From: Nitrospira sp.
Lineage (GTDB): Bacteria; Nitrospirota; Nitrospiria; Nitrospirales; Nitrospiraceae
Length of the DNA: 64,000 nucleotides
Reading direction: 5' to 3'
NCBI GenBank assembly: GCA_015709715.1
Contig: CP054184.1
Span: 434,001 to 498,000, forward strand
Under the pieces are notes generated by a model. It made no database searches and was not told the origin of the DNA. It saw only the letters and a program-made list of their open reading frames with translations. The translations under genes and the position numbers were made by a program. This document shows, one piece after another, positions 1-7,724 of this stretch (its first letter is position 1; each line of letters opens with the position of its first letter).

Positions 1-2
1 AG

Positions 3-1007
3 CGGCAGTTTTACGAGGGCGCTCTTGCGCGACAGATCCCGAGACCGGTCATCGACCATGCCTGGAGCATGATGATGAGCTTCGCGGGCTACAGCTTTTG
101 CAAGCCGCATTCCGCCAGTTATGCCCAAGTCGCCATAAAATCAGTCTATCTGCGAGCGCATTATCCGGCGGAATTCATCGCCGCTGTGATCAGCAACCAA
201 GGCGGCTACTATTCGCCCTTCGCCTATCTGTCAGAAGCCCGTCGCATGGGTCTGAGGATTGTGCCCCCCGACATCAATGCCAGTGAGTGGGTCTATCGAG
301 GATGCGGCAAGGCCATTCGAGTGGGATTCATGCAGATCAAAACCCTTCGCGAGGAGTTGGTGAAGACAATCGTCGCCGAGCGCCAGGCACACGGCCCGTA
401 TCGCTCGCTGCATGACTTTCTGGATCGAGTGAACCCGGATGTGGCTCAGGCCAAGTTGCTCATCAAGGCTGGTTGTGTCGATTCCATTGCCGGCGACCTG
501 ACTCGCCCAGGTCTCATGTGGAGACTCGTAGCCTTTCATGCCGGACAAAGAAACCGGTATCTGCCAATCCCTCCTGAATATTCACCGCAGCAACAATGGG
601 CGCACGAGTGGGAGCTATTCGGTTTTCCCCTGAGCCGGCATCCCTTGGACCTGGTGAAGGAAGTGGTGGGAAAAGCCGCATACCGTTCGGCACGTGAACT
701 CAATAAATACGTCGGAAGGACCATCACACTCTTGGGCTGGCTGGTCACGGAAAAAATCGTGTCCTCCAAGAAAGGCGAGCCGATGGAGTTCGCGACGTTC
801 GAGGATCAAACCGGCCTGTATGACGCCACCTTCTTTCCTCGCACCTACCGCCAGTATTGTCATCTGCTTGCCTCGAACCAGGCCTATCTCGTCACCGGCC
901 TCGTTGAAGAACACTTTGCCACGGTCACCCTGACGGTTACCGACCTGCGGCTCTGCTCGTCGCCTGAAGCTCAGCGGGAGGACGCTTCCCTTGCGCAAGG
1001 GCTCTAA
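3..1007 (+). CDS. DNA polymerase III alpha subunit family, C-terminal part (cut by window edge)
   Basis: The frame is open from the first bases of the window, so the N-terminal and catalytic part lies outside. The visible 330 or so residues contain the end of the polymerase fingers region (GYSFCKPHSASYAQVAIKS, YLRAHYPAEFIAAVISNQ), a helix-hairpin-helix segment (around SLHDFLDRV) and a C-terminal OB fold (RTITLLGWLVTEK to VTLTVTDLRL). This is the C-family replicative or error-prone polymerase layout. It could be the main DnaE or a second DnaE2/DnaE3-type copy; without the N-terminus and without imuA/imuB in view this cannot be decided. Its stop overlaps the stop of the convergent nuclease gene by 4 bp. 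Confidence 0.85.
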   Translation, partial: RQFYEGALARQIPRPVIDHAWSMMMSFAGYSFCKPHSASYAQVAIKSVYLRAHYPAEFIAAVISNQGGYYSPFAYLSEARRMGLRIVPPDINASEWVYRGCGKAIRVGFMQIKTLREELVKTIVAERQAHGPYRSLHDFLDRVNPDVAQAKLLIKAGCVDSIAGDLTRPGLMWRLVAFHAGQRNRYLPIPPEYSPQQQWAHEWELFGFPLSRHPLDLVKEVVGKAAYRSARELNKYVGRTITLLGWLVTEKIVSSKKGEPMEFATFEDQTGLYDATFFPRTYRQYCHLLASNQAYLVTGLVEEHFATVTLTVTDLRLCSSPEAQREDASLAQGL

Positions 1008-1537
1008 CGCCGCTCAGTTTCTTGCGGTCCGCTATGGTTACGAGCCGAGCGCATGCCTTTTCTCCATTCCCAAGGCGGCACCGGATGCGGTTCTACCCAT
1101 AGACCCTTTTTCATCACCTGTGCTTGCCGTTCCAACTCTCCCAGCCTCAAGTCCTTGGAATACTTCTTAAACCACCAAGCCAATCCGGCCTTGAGGACTT
1201 CCTGATTCAGGCTGCGGCCATCTGAAAGCAATACTTCGGCCAATATTCGACCATAGCGGTCGCGCTTCTGCCCATACACGGTGACAGTCTGACCAAAGGC
1301 CAGTTCCGAGGTGTATGCCTTCGCGCGTGCGCCGAAGGGTTGCCACCTTTCGGGACAATCAATCCCAAGTAACCGTATCTGTTGTGCTTCGCCATCGTGT
1401 ATCACCCGGATGGAGTCACCATCGATGACGCCGACTACCTTTCCCACAAATTCGGCATGGGCTAGGATAGGGACACAGATCAGGCCAAGGAACAAGATAC
1501 AACTGCGAAACGTGGCCACACACCGTGGAGTGCTCAT
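1004..1537 (-). CDS. Secreted thermonuclease (SNase-like) family protein
   Basis: The protein has a signal peptide (hydrophobic ILFLGLICVPILAHA followed by EF) and then a staphylococcal-nuclease fold: GVIDGDSIRV, RLLGIDCPE, the KRDRYGRILAEV segment and an AGLAWWFKKY segment. The catalytic residues expected for the family (Asp/Arg in RLLGID, Glu in CPE, Arg in DRYGR) are present. The start at 1537 (MSTPRC) gives a clean signal peptide. An upstream in-frame ATG at 1573 would add 12 residues; neither start has a strong ribosome binding site. It probably acts in the periplasm or outside the cell as a nuclease. It converges on the polymerase gene with a 4-bp overlap. Confidence 0.8.
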   Translation of the reverse strand: MSTPRCVATFRSCILFLGLICVPILAHAEFVGKVVGVIDGDSIRVIHDGEAQQIRLLGIDCPERWQPFGARAKAYTSELAFGQTVTVYGQKRDRYGRILAEVLLSDGRSLNQEVLKAGLAWWFKKYSKDLRLGELERQAQVMKKGLWVEPHPVPPWEWRKGMRSARNHSGPQETERR

Positions 1538-1617
1538 GGCGGAGGAGTGTACACTGCTCAACCTGCTGAGCATAGCAACGGTTGGGGCATCCGACGGAGC
1601 AATCAGAGAGGAGACGC

Positions 1618-1758
1618 ATGGAGGATAGAACAGATCATCGACGCCACACGATTGAGGAACGTCTTGATGGGCTAGAAGAAATGGGCAAGGCGTTGAAGGA
1701 AGACATCGAAGCGAGGTCGGAGGAGACGTCTGTGACCGATACGGACTCTATTTGCTGA
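1618..1758 (+). CDS. Small acidic helical protein, 46 aa
   Basis: This short frame is preceded by a strong ribosome binding site (AGAGGAG, 4 bp before the ATG). It encodes a charged, probably helical peptide (TIEERLDGLEEMGKALKED). It ends at TGA, but an adjacent frame continues as YLLNKFDEILKLLKPRND up to 1805. That continuation looks like a natural end of a small coiled-coil protein, so a frameshift near 1725-1750 is possible. The function is unknown. It lies just upstream of the DUF72 gene and in the same direction. Confidence 0.4.
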   Translation: MEDRTDHRRHTIEERLDGLEEMGKALKEDIEARSEETSVTDTDSIC

Positions 1759-1867
1759 ACAAATTCGATGAGATTCTGAAGTTGCTGAAACCGCGCAACG
1801 ATTGAACGTATTGCCGCCGGAGTGCCGCGAAACACGCTCGACGGATCGTGCGGGAAAGCCATCACGC

Positions 1868-2806
1868 ATGAATGAACTTCAATTGCCTTTCGACCCTCCG
1901 GGGACGCCTACCACATCTAGAGTTCCTGACCTGATCCGCTTCGGCACCTCCACCTGGACGTATGAAGGGTGGCAGGGACAAATCTATCGCCGCACGTATG
2001 CGCCAACGGCGTTTACCCGCGAGTGTCTTGGCGAATATTGCCAGTATCTCTATAAAGGTCAGCCGCTCTTCAAGACCGTCGGCGTGGATTCCAGCTTTTA
2101 CCGACCGGCGACCACTGCGCAATTGCGGCGCTATCTCACACAGATCCCCGAGGACTTTGAGATGTGTGCCAAGGTGTGGGAGGAGATCACCATCCCGGTG
2201 TATGCCAAGCACCCCCGCTATGGCCCTCATGCCGGACAACGGAACCCGACGTTTCTCGATCCCAAGACGTTTATCGACTTCGTGCTCAAGCCCTACCGCG
2301 ACGCACACTTCCAGCCGCATGCCGGGCCGTTTATCTTCGAGTTTCAACGCCACGGCTTGTCGGCAGATGAGTTTTTGTCGCGACTCGACGACCTTCTCGG
2401 TGCATTGCCGAAAGAGTTTCGGTATTCGGTGGAGCTACGCAACGCGGGATTGCTCGGCGAACGCTACGACCAGGTCTTGAAAAAGCATGGTGTGGCCCAC
2501 GTCTACAATCATTGGTGTTTCATGCCGGGTCTGGCTGAGCAACACCAGCGGATGCAGGAGTTCACGGCATCCTTCACCGTCCTCCGGTTGTTGACGCCGC
2601 TCGGAATGACCTATGAGGCGGCAAAGAAGCGGGCCGCACCGTATGACAAGATTGTGGGTGAGTTACCGGAGATGCGGGCTCAAACGGTGGACTTGGTCAA
2701 ACACGCTGTGAGCCGAAAGATTCGAGCCTATGTGCTCGTGAACAATCGGACGGAGGGAAACGCCCCCCTGACTATTCAAGCCCTCGTCGATATGTTGCGG
2801 AGTTGA
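1868..2806 (+). CDS. DUF72 (YecE-like) protein
   Basis: The sequence shows the DUF72 TIM-barrel family pattern: RFGTSTWTYEGWQG near the N-terminus, the TVGVDSSFYRPAT strand, FEMCAKVWEEIT, GPFIFEFQR, YSVELRNAG and the C-terminal YVLVNNRTEGNAPLTI. Family members are about 240-320 residues and this one is 312 from the ATG at 1868. A start at 1802 would add 22 residues without similarity to the family. The biochemical role of DUF72 proteins is not settled. The gene stands alone on the plus strand behind the small frame at 1618. Confidence 0.8.
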   Translation: MNELQLPFDPPGTPTTSRVPDLIRFGTSTWTYEGWQGQIYRRTYAPTAFTRECLGEYCQYLYKGQPLFKTVGVDSSFYRPATTAQLRRYLTQIPEDFEMCAKVWEEITIPVYAKHPRYGPHAGQRNPTFLDPKTFIDFVLKPYRDAHFQPHAGPFIFEFQRHGLSADEFLSRLDDLLGALPKEFRYSVELRNAGLLGERYDQVLKKHGVAHVYNHWCFMPGLAEQHQRMQEFTASFTVLRLLTPLGMTYEAAKKRAAPYDKIVGELPEMRAQTVDLVKHAVSRKIRAYVLVNNRTEGNAPLTIQALVDMLRS

Positions 2807-3132
2807 TGGGACTGCGATGGCAAGGAGCCATCCAGAGGTGGGGTCGTCAGACCGTCGTCGAGTTGAAGACTAGGCCTGCTTGGCGATGACCCTGCTTGAA
2901 CAGGTGTGTAACGGAGGACGATTACCATCACGAGGCATCGCGTGCCTATGGCGAAGCTGGTCCCCCTTTGAGGGACACGTCGGGCGTCTGCCTTATGCGG
3001 CTATACTGGAGGGTATGCGTGAGTTGCGCAACAGGATCAATGCGTTTCCAAGATATGATTGAGGAGAGTTGGCGGCGTCGAGACGCGTGTCTGTAGGTAG
3101 TCTCTTTCGATAATCGTCAAGGAACCTATATA
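2807..3132. other. Gene-free stretch
   Basis: Short open frames occur on the plus strand (2880-3096), but they lack family resemblance and convincing ribosome binding sites. No terminator hairpin was recognised. It marks the start of the decayed accessory zone. Confidence 0.4.
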
Positions 3133-3471
3133 TCAGTTGCGAACTGTTTCCCTTTTTCGGCGTTGATGGCCAGCTGCGACTTCAATAGGTGGATGATTCG
3201 GGAATGTTGCAATAATCGACAGACTACCACCCATGGCTTCGATATAGCTGCGCAGTGTTGAGATCAAGAGATCGCTGCGCTTTTCGAGGCGGGAGACGCC
3301 TTCCTGTCGGATACCAAGAGTCTCTGCAATGCGCTTCTGGGTGCGTCTGTGGGCCTGGCGTAATTCACACAACGTCATTTCATGCGCGATGAGTTCAGCC
3401 GCACGCGCTTCAATCTTCTTCCGGCGCGCCGCCGGCAGCTTCTTCATCTTATCTTTCAGAGTGGTAGTCAT
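3133..3471 (-). CDS. XRE-family antitoxin-like transcriptional regulator (HigA type)
   Basis: This 112-residue protein carries a helix-turn-helix of the XRE/HipB type (QKRIAETLGIRQEGVSRLEK) in its middle. The C-terminal part (YIEAMGGSLSIIATFPNHP) is typical of antitoxins paired with Gp49/HigB-like DUF891 toxins. The basic N-terminus (KKLPAARRKKIEARAAEL) also fits that family. The expected partner lies immediately upstream on the same strand but is broken by several frameshifts (3480-3835), so this is an orphan antitoxin. It presumably still binds its own promoter. Confidence 0.82.
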   Translation of the reverse strand: MTTTLKDKMKKLPAARRKKIEARAAELIAHEMTLCELRQAHRRTQKRIAETLGIRQEGVSRLEKRSDLLISTLRSYIEAMGGSLSIIATFPNHPPIEVAAGHQRRKRETVRN

Positions 3472-3479
3472 AATACTAG

Positions 3480-3835
3480 TCCCTTGAGCTTACCGTCGCA
3501 CCGAGACGCCGGTCACACGTATCGTGAGCCTTGCGGACCAATTCTTTGCAAAACGCTTCATACTATCGTCTGACTTGTCTCCGGCAATGAGCATGAGGGC
3601 CCGGCGGCAGCGATCACAGGCGAAAGGCACCAGACCCTATCCGCAGCATTGAACCTCAGATTCTTCATGTTTGCATGCTGGTGCCTTTTAAGATGTCGGC
3701 TCATAGGCGTCCGAATACAGGGCCGAATTGCTCAAGAAGGTGAAGAGGGGTCAGCAGCTTGTCCTGGCCCTCCCTATGATCAGCTCGTTCAACTTCAGGT
3801 CGAAGTCCGCACAAATTAGACATCTCACGCCACAG
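3480..3835 (-). pseudogene. Degraded HigB/Gp49-like (DUF891) toxin
   Basis: On the minus strand, fragments in shifting frames can be joined into a recognisable DUF891 toxin. In order they are QDKLLTPLHLLEQFGPVFGRL, ADILKGTS, NMKNLRFNAADRVW, RRALMLIAGDKSDDSMKRF and FCKELVRKAHDTCDRRLGAT (each piece read directly from the DNA). The family pattern LLeefGP.LGRP.vDtLkgS, NMKELRF, DP.R.A..L.GDKsG, rFYk.LI..AD is matched in order. At least four frame changes and an in-frame stop make the gene non-functional. It ends just before the intact antitoxin at 3471, the usual toxin-then-antitoxin order. Confidence 0.75.
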
Positions 3836-4008
3836 AGTGATTATGTCTTTAACAGCATATATTTTCAATTGCATACTACATCGAAGATAACTCTTCCCTT
3901 CCGAGGCAACCGAAGTGGCACTCGTTCTGAAAGAAGATTACCTTCTTTCCTTTTTTGAAATCAGATCCGATGATACTTATGAAGAGTACTAAGGAGGACG
4001 CTATACGC

Positions 4009-4032
4009 ATGACATACATGCGTGCATGTCAT
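4009..4032. promoter_or_regulatory. Imperfect palindrome upstream of vapB
   Basis: A 24-bp inverted repeat (ATGACATACATG then CGTGCATGTCAT, 10 of 12 positions paired) lies 58 bp before the vapB start. VapB-type antitoxins usually autoregulate through such palindromes, so this is a candidate operator. The assignment is inference from position. Confidence 0.4.
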
Positions 4033-4090
4033 ACTGTAGGATAGACCTACAAGTAGGCGGCGTTATGTATATTATCCTGAGTGTCTACTC

Positions 4091-4324
4091 ATGCGAACCA
4101 ATATTGTGATCGACGATAAATTGATGCTCCAGGCCATGAAGGCAGCTGGTGCTCGCACCAAACGCGAAACCGTCGAGGCTGGATTGAAAATGCTTGTCCG
4201 AGTCTACCGCCAAAGGAAAGCGCGCAAGCTCCGAGGAGCAATACATTGGGAAGGCAGTTTAGATGAATCACGCCAAGAACGACTGTCTGTATTGACTCCT
4301 CCCACGAAAACAACAGCACGCTAA
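4091..4324 (+). CDS. vapB: VapB-family antitoxin (orphan)
   Basis: The 77-residue protein matches the VapB type: MRTNIVIDDKLM at the N-terminus (ribbon-helix-helix DNA-binding strand), then TKRETVEAGLKMLVRVYRQ, then the toxin-contacting tail KLRGAIHWEGSLDESR. A vapC toxin would be expected directly downstream. Instead there are about 50 bp and then an IS481-family element, and no PIN-domain frame is seen on its far side. The gene is therefore an orphan antitoxin, perhaps left after loss of vapC. Confidence 0.85.
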   Translation: MRTNIVIDDKLMLQAMKAAGARTKRETVEAGLKMLVRVYRQRKARKLRGAIHWEGSLDESRQERLSVLTPPTKTTAR

Positions 4325-4382
4325 ATCGAGAGTAGCCTGAAAGGCTTCGGCGGTCCGCAACGAAAGGACTGGCCGCATGAAG

Positions 4383-5426
4383 TGTCGGGATCACACACAT
4401 CCTTTCAATGAACTGAGGTATATTCCGGCACCGTGAATGGCGATCAAGATGAGTTGCGACGGCGACGGGTCTGGGTTCAGCTCTATGCCGAAACCAAAGA
4501 TGCGGGCTTGGTCTGTCGGCACTGCGGCATCAGTCGTCCGACTTTACGACTCTGGTGGAAACGGTTTGTGGCGAAGGGGGAGGCGGGACTCGTCAGTCTG
4601 AGCCGAAGACCGCAGCATTCAGCCCGCCGCGTCCTGGATCAGAAACGTATCGACCTGATTTTAGCCCTACGCGATGAGCGCAAGCTTGGCCCGAAACGCA
4701 TCCAAGCCGAATTACTGCGTCATCATGATCTTCGCTTGTCCACTGCCACAATCTGGAAGGTCCTTTATGCCCATGAGCGAGCCCCACTGGTACGCAGGCG
4801 ACCGCCAGAGAGTCCACGGCGGTATAGCCGACCGCTGCCTGGCGATCGCGTACAGGTCGATACGATGAAAGTCAGCACGGGGCGCTTCCAGTATTACCGC
4901 CATCGACGATTGTACGCGTCTCCGCGTGCTGGGCCTGTACCCCAGGCGCACCGCCAGCAATGCGGTCCACTTTCTGGAACATCGCATGGTTGAAGAATTT
5001 CCGTTTCCGATCCAGCGGGTCCAAACGGACCCCGGGGGAGAATTTTTCTGGCTGGCGTTCCAAGAGATCCTGCAACGGTATTGCATTAAGTTCCGGCCCA
5101 ACCGTCCCCGAGCCCCCCCATCTCAATGGCAAGGTCGAACGTTCTCAGCAAACCGATTGGATGGAATTCTATTCCACCGTGGACCTCAAGGATCCGTTGC
5201 TTCCTAACCTTTTAGAGGAGTGGCAGTTCTTTTATAACTGGCATCGCCCTCACAGCGCATTGGGCGGGAAGACACCCATGGGACGCTGCTGTGAACTCCT
5301 GGAGACCACCCCATACCAAGAGGAAGTGGAAGCCAACTACCATCTCAAACAGGAACGCGCTAAGGTACGCGAATTTGGGGTTGATCAACGGCTAGCAGAA
5401 TTGAAAGGATGTCCGTGATCTTCACA
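4383..5426 (+). mobile_element. IS481-family insertion sequence, 1044 bp
   Basis: The ends are imperfect 27-bp inverted repeats. The left end starts TGTCGGGATCAC and the right end, read inward, starts TGTGAAGATCAC; both continue into ACATCCTTTCAAT (22 of 27 identical). The terminal TGT/ACA is typical of IS481. A 7-bp direct repeat CATGAAG flanks the element at 4376-4382 and 5427-5433, consistent with a target duplication. The single transposase gene inside is frameshifted. Confidence 0.85.
4433..5418 (+). pseudogene. IS481-family transposase, two frameshifts
   Basis: The N-terminal part has a helix-turn-helix (CRHCGISRPTLRLWWKRF) and a second HTH region (RDERKLGPKRIQAELLRHH). The integrase core follows with the DDE residues: Asp in RVQVDTMKV, Asp in RVQTDPGGEF and Glu in HLNGKVERSQ. 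The reading frame changes once near 4895 (after TGRFQYY, continuing as TAIDDCTRLRVLGLY) and again near the seven-C run at about 5115 (continuing PHLNGKVERS). The C-terminus HRPHSALGGKTPM is normal. Either the element is dead or two indels are sequencing errors in homopolymers. Confidence 0.85.
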
Positions 5427-6102
5427 CATGAAGCGGTTGAAATTCTCGCGCATTATAACCAGAATGAATCAACCTGTAATTAACATTGACTCCTCTTCTT
5501 GGGCGAAAGATGTGTCCAATCGTTTGTCTTTCAATCTTTCACAAATCGAGATTTGATATTGCTTTGCTAAATGCAGCATGGCTTTATACATGGCGCTCGT
5601 TTATGGTGGACCTTGACCTGCTGCCAGTTTGCTAGATGCATGCAGCGCACCAGTCATCGTAGCGCTAATTTGCAAATGAGCATCCATAGCGCATGACTCA
5701 ATGCCCCTAAGCCTTTTTGGACCACTTATCAGATCAATAGTTTAGAAGATCGCTAGCGAACAACCCTATTGCCCCTGTCCAGTTGTCAGCCCAGTTTCGA
5801 TCTTCGGAACAAACCTTCAAGGTTCACCATAAACGAAACGGGATTCCCCACAGACGCGTTGAGGCTTCGTGTATCTCTTCGTCGTTCCGGACTCGGCGAG
5901 TGGCCGGTGTAGGCGTGGCGACTCGCCAATACGCTGACGACCAACTTCCGCCGTTCTTACGGTTACCTTGCCCAACTGACTCCCTCCCTTAAAAAAATGG
6001 AAGTATTTTAGCATCGTCAGAAATCCACCTGACCCGTTGCTTTTCGTAGCTGTTTCAACTACACCTGAGCACGAAATCTCGAGAGATCCAGGGGTGTAGT
6101 CG
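5427..6102. other. Gene-free stretch, relatively AT-rich
   Basis: About 675 bp between the IS481 element and the next gene. No frame with family resemblance, no RNA gene and no convincing terminator was seen. Confidence 0.4.
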
Positions 6103-6576
6103 ATGCCGCAAACACGTTGCCCCAGCTGCTTCGGTACAGGGCGCTATAGCACTACTCAACAAGTGCCGAATCCAGGGGGCGGCAGCTTGTATCGGGATAT
6201 CGCGGTATGGAAATCATGTTCCTTCTGCGGTGGGATCGGCACCATCTATCGCCCGGAACCCTATAGTCCTCCCCGTCCGCACTCTTCCCCTACCGCCGAA
6301 TCGCAAACATCGAAGCGCACACGTCCATTCCAGTTTGAGGAAAGCATAGCGTCGCTGGCCGTGTTCGGAGCCTGGGGTGCCATCTGGTACTACGGGTACC
6401 GCTGGACGACTCTTGATTGGTATTGGTCAGGGGCCGTCGGTGCTCTAGTCGGTCTCCTCATGGGCAAGCTCCTGACAGGCCCTTTCCGCTGGATACTAAC
6501 GTGGCTCAAATACATTGTCGTCATGGGACTGGTCCTGGCAGGCTTATGGACGGTCTACATCATCGCCACAACATGA
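6103..6576 (+). CDS. Zinc-finger (DnaJ-like CxxCxGxG) membrane protein, unknown function
   Basis: The 157-residue protein starts with a pair of cysteine knuckles resembling the DnaJ central zinc finger: CPSCFGTGR and, about 25 residues later, CSFCGGIGT. A proline-rich linker follows, and then three or so hydrophobic helices (around LAVFGAWGAIWYYGY, WSGAVGALVGLLMG and YIVVMGLVLAGLWTVYII). The predicted layout is a short cytosolic zinc module anchored in the membrane. It is the first of three same-strand unknown genes (to 8813), possibly one functional group, though gaps of 155 and 69 bp separate them. Confidence 0.6.
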   Translation: MPQTRCPSCFGTGRYSTTQQVPNPGGGSLYRDIAVWKSCSFCGGIGTIYRPEPYSPPRPHSSPTAESQTSKRTRPFQFEESIASLAVFGAWGAIWYYGYRWTTLDWYWSGAVGALVGLLMGKLLTGPFRWILTWLKYIVVMGLVLAGLWTVYIIATT

Positions 6577-6731
6577 GTGTCTCTCGATGACGACCGGCCA
6601 TCTCATAACGAACCGTCTACTCACTCCCGGCAACACTGTTTTCGATAGGTCAACATCCTGGGCGGAGTCGTCCATTCTGTGGCTGATCATAGTCGGACAA
6701 TGACGTCAGAACTCTAAAGAGGAGGCATCCC

Positions 6732-7655
6732 ATGCAAGACGGTCCTAAACAACTCCGTAGACGTAAGGCACTCCAGTTTGCACTCTTGTGCCTGTACGCC
6801 CTAACTTTATCGGCATGCTTCGAAAGCGATATCGCTCCTTCACTCGATCCCAACCACCTCGTGAGAGTCCCTGGCTTACAGGGGATCATAAAATTTGACA
6901 ATGATATTTGGCGCATTGCGGAAGCATCGGGATATCAATACGAGATGACAAAAGTGATTTTAGCAGCCAACGCATACACGGTTCCCCCTTCGTCCGAAAA
7001 CCTGTCGATACTCCCACTGAACACCCCGGATGCACCTGGTCAGCATTTTCTTGTGATTCGGGCAGAGCATGTAAATAATCCCGCGAATCCGCGAAAGGTT
7101 ATATATAAGTATTACGAGTTACGGACGGATGGTAGGACATTTGCCGTGAATCTATTTGACCTTCACGAGAAGAATCCACAGTGGGAAGAATCCACTCGAA
7201 TCGCCGCTCGTCATGGAGTGACCCTTGGTGACACCGGTGCAGGCATCCTGATGAAAGGGAGTCTCACTTCGCAGAATCTCCAAGCGCTATTCAGCGACCC
7301 GGCTTTTCGGAAAAATGTCCTTTCCAACTACATGTCCTTGCAACGGTTGTCTGATGAACAAGTCGCAACCCTGCGAGCTGCAGCGATCGCTGAGCTCAGG
7401 AACACTGCCACCAGGAACCCTTCTCCTCCGCCGCCATCGATGAACGAGGACATCCCGCAATGGATTGGAGGAGCCGCTCTGTTCCTGGGCATATTAGGAG
7501 CTCTCTCGAACGGGAGTTCTGGAAAAGATCGGTCGTCGTCTGGAGCGGCCGGTTCTGATAACGACGTTCCCTCTGATTACGACAGGCAACAGCAGTTCAA
7601 TAAGGAGCGCGAAAAATACTGGCGGGATTGCGCCACCTGGAAGTCACTGTGTTAA
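6732..7655 (+). CDS. Putative lipoprotein of unknown function, 307 aa
   Basis: An RBS (AGAGGAGG, about 6 bp before the ATG) supports this start. The N-terminus is a lipoprotein signal: basic RRRK, hydrophobic ALQFALLCLYALTL, lipobox LSAC and then FESD. The body (residues about 40-230) has no family that I recognise. A short hydrophobic segment (WIGGAALFLGILGAL) lies near residue 250 and is followed by a Ser/Gly/Asp-rich tail ending in CATWKSLC. The protein is probably attached to the outer or inner membrane. Confidence 0.6.
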   Translation: MQDGPKQLRRRKALQFALLCLYALTLSACFESDIAPSLDPNHLVRVPGLQGIIKFDNDIWRIAEASGYQYEMTKVILAANAYTVPPSSENLSILPLNTPDAPGQHFLVIRAEHVNNPANPRKVIYKYYELRTDGRTFAVNLFDLHEKNPQWEESTRIAARHGVTLGDTGAGILMKGSLTSQNLQALFSDPAFRKNVLSNYMSLQRLSDEQVATLRAAAIAELRNTATRNPSPPPPSMNEDIPQWIGGAALFLGILGALSNGSSGKDRSSSGAAGSDNDVPSDYDRQQQFNKEREKYWRDCATWKSLC

Positions 7656-7724
7656 CCGAACGAACCCTGCTAGGCACGCTCTGAACATAAGAAAGACCAT
7701 GGCTTTAGTTGTTGGAGTGTCACC

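Noticed and set aside
2880-3096. Two overlapping short plus-strand frames
   Set aside because: No ribosome binding site, no family pattern, overlapping each other in different frames.
5434-5560. Possible vapC remnant (INIDSSSWA) beyond the IS481 element
   Set aside because: The resemblance to a VapC start is too short and no downstream PIN motifs follow.
5783-5992. 69-codon frame in the long gap after the IS481 element
   Set aside because: No similarity, no RBS, mixed composition; likely chance.
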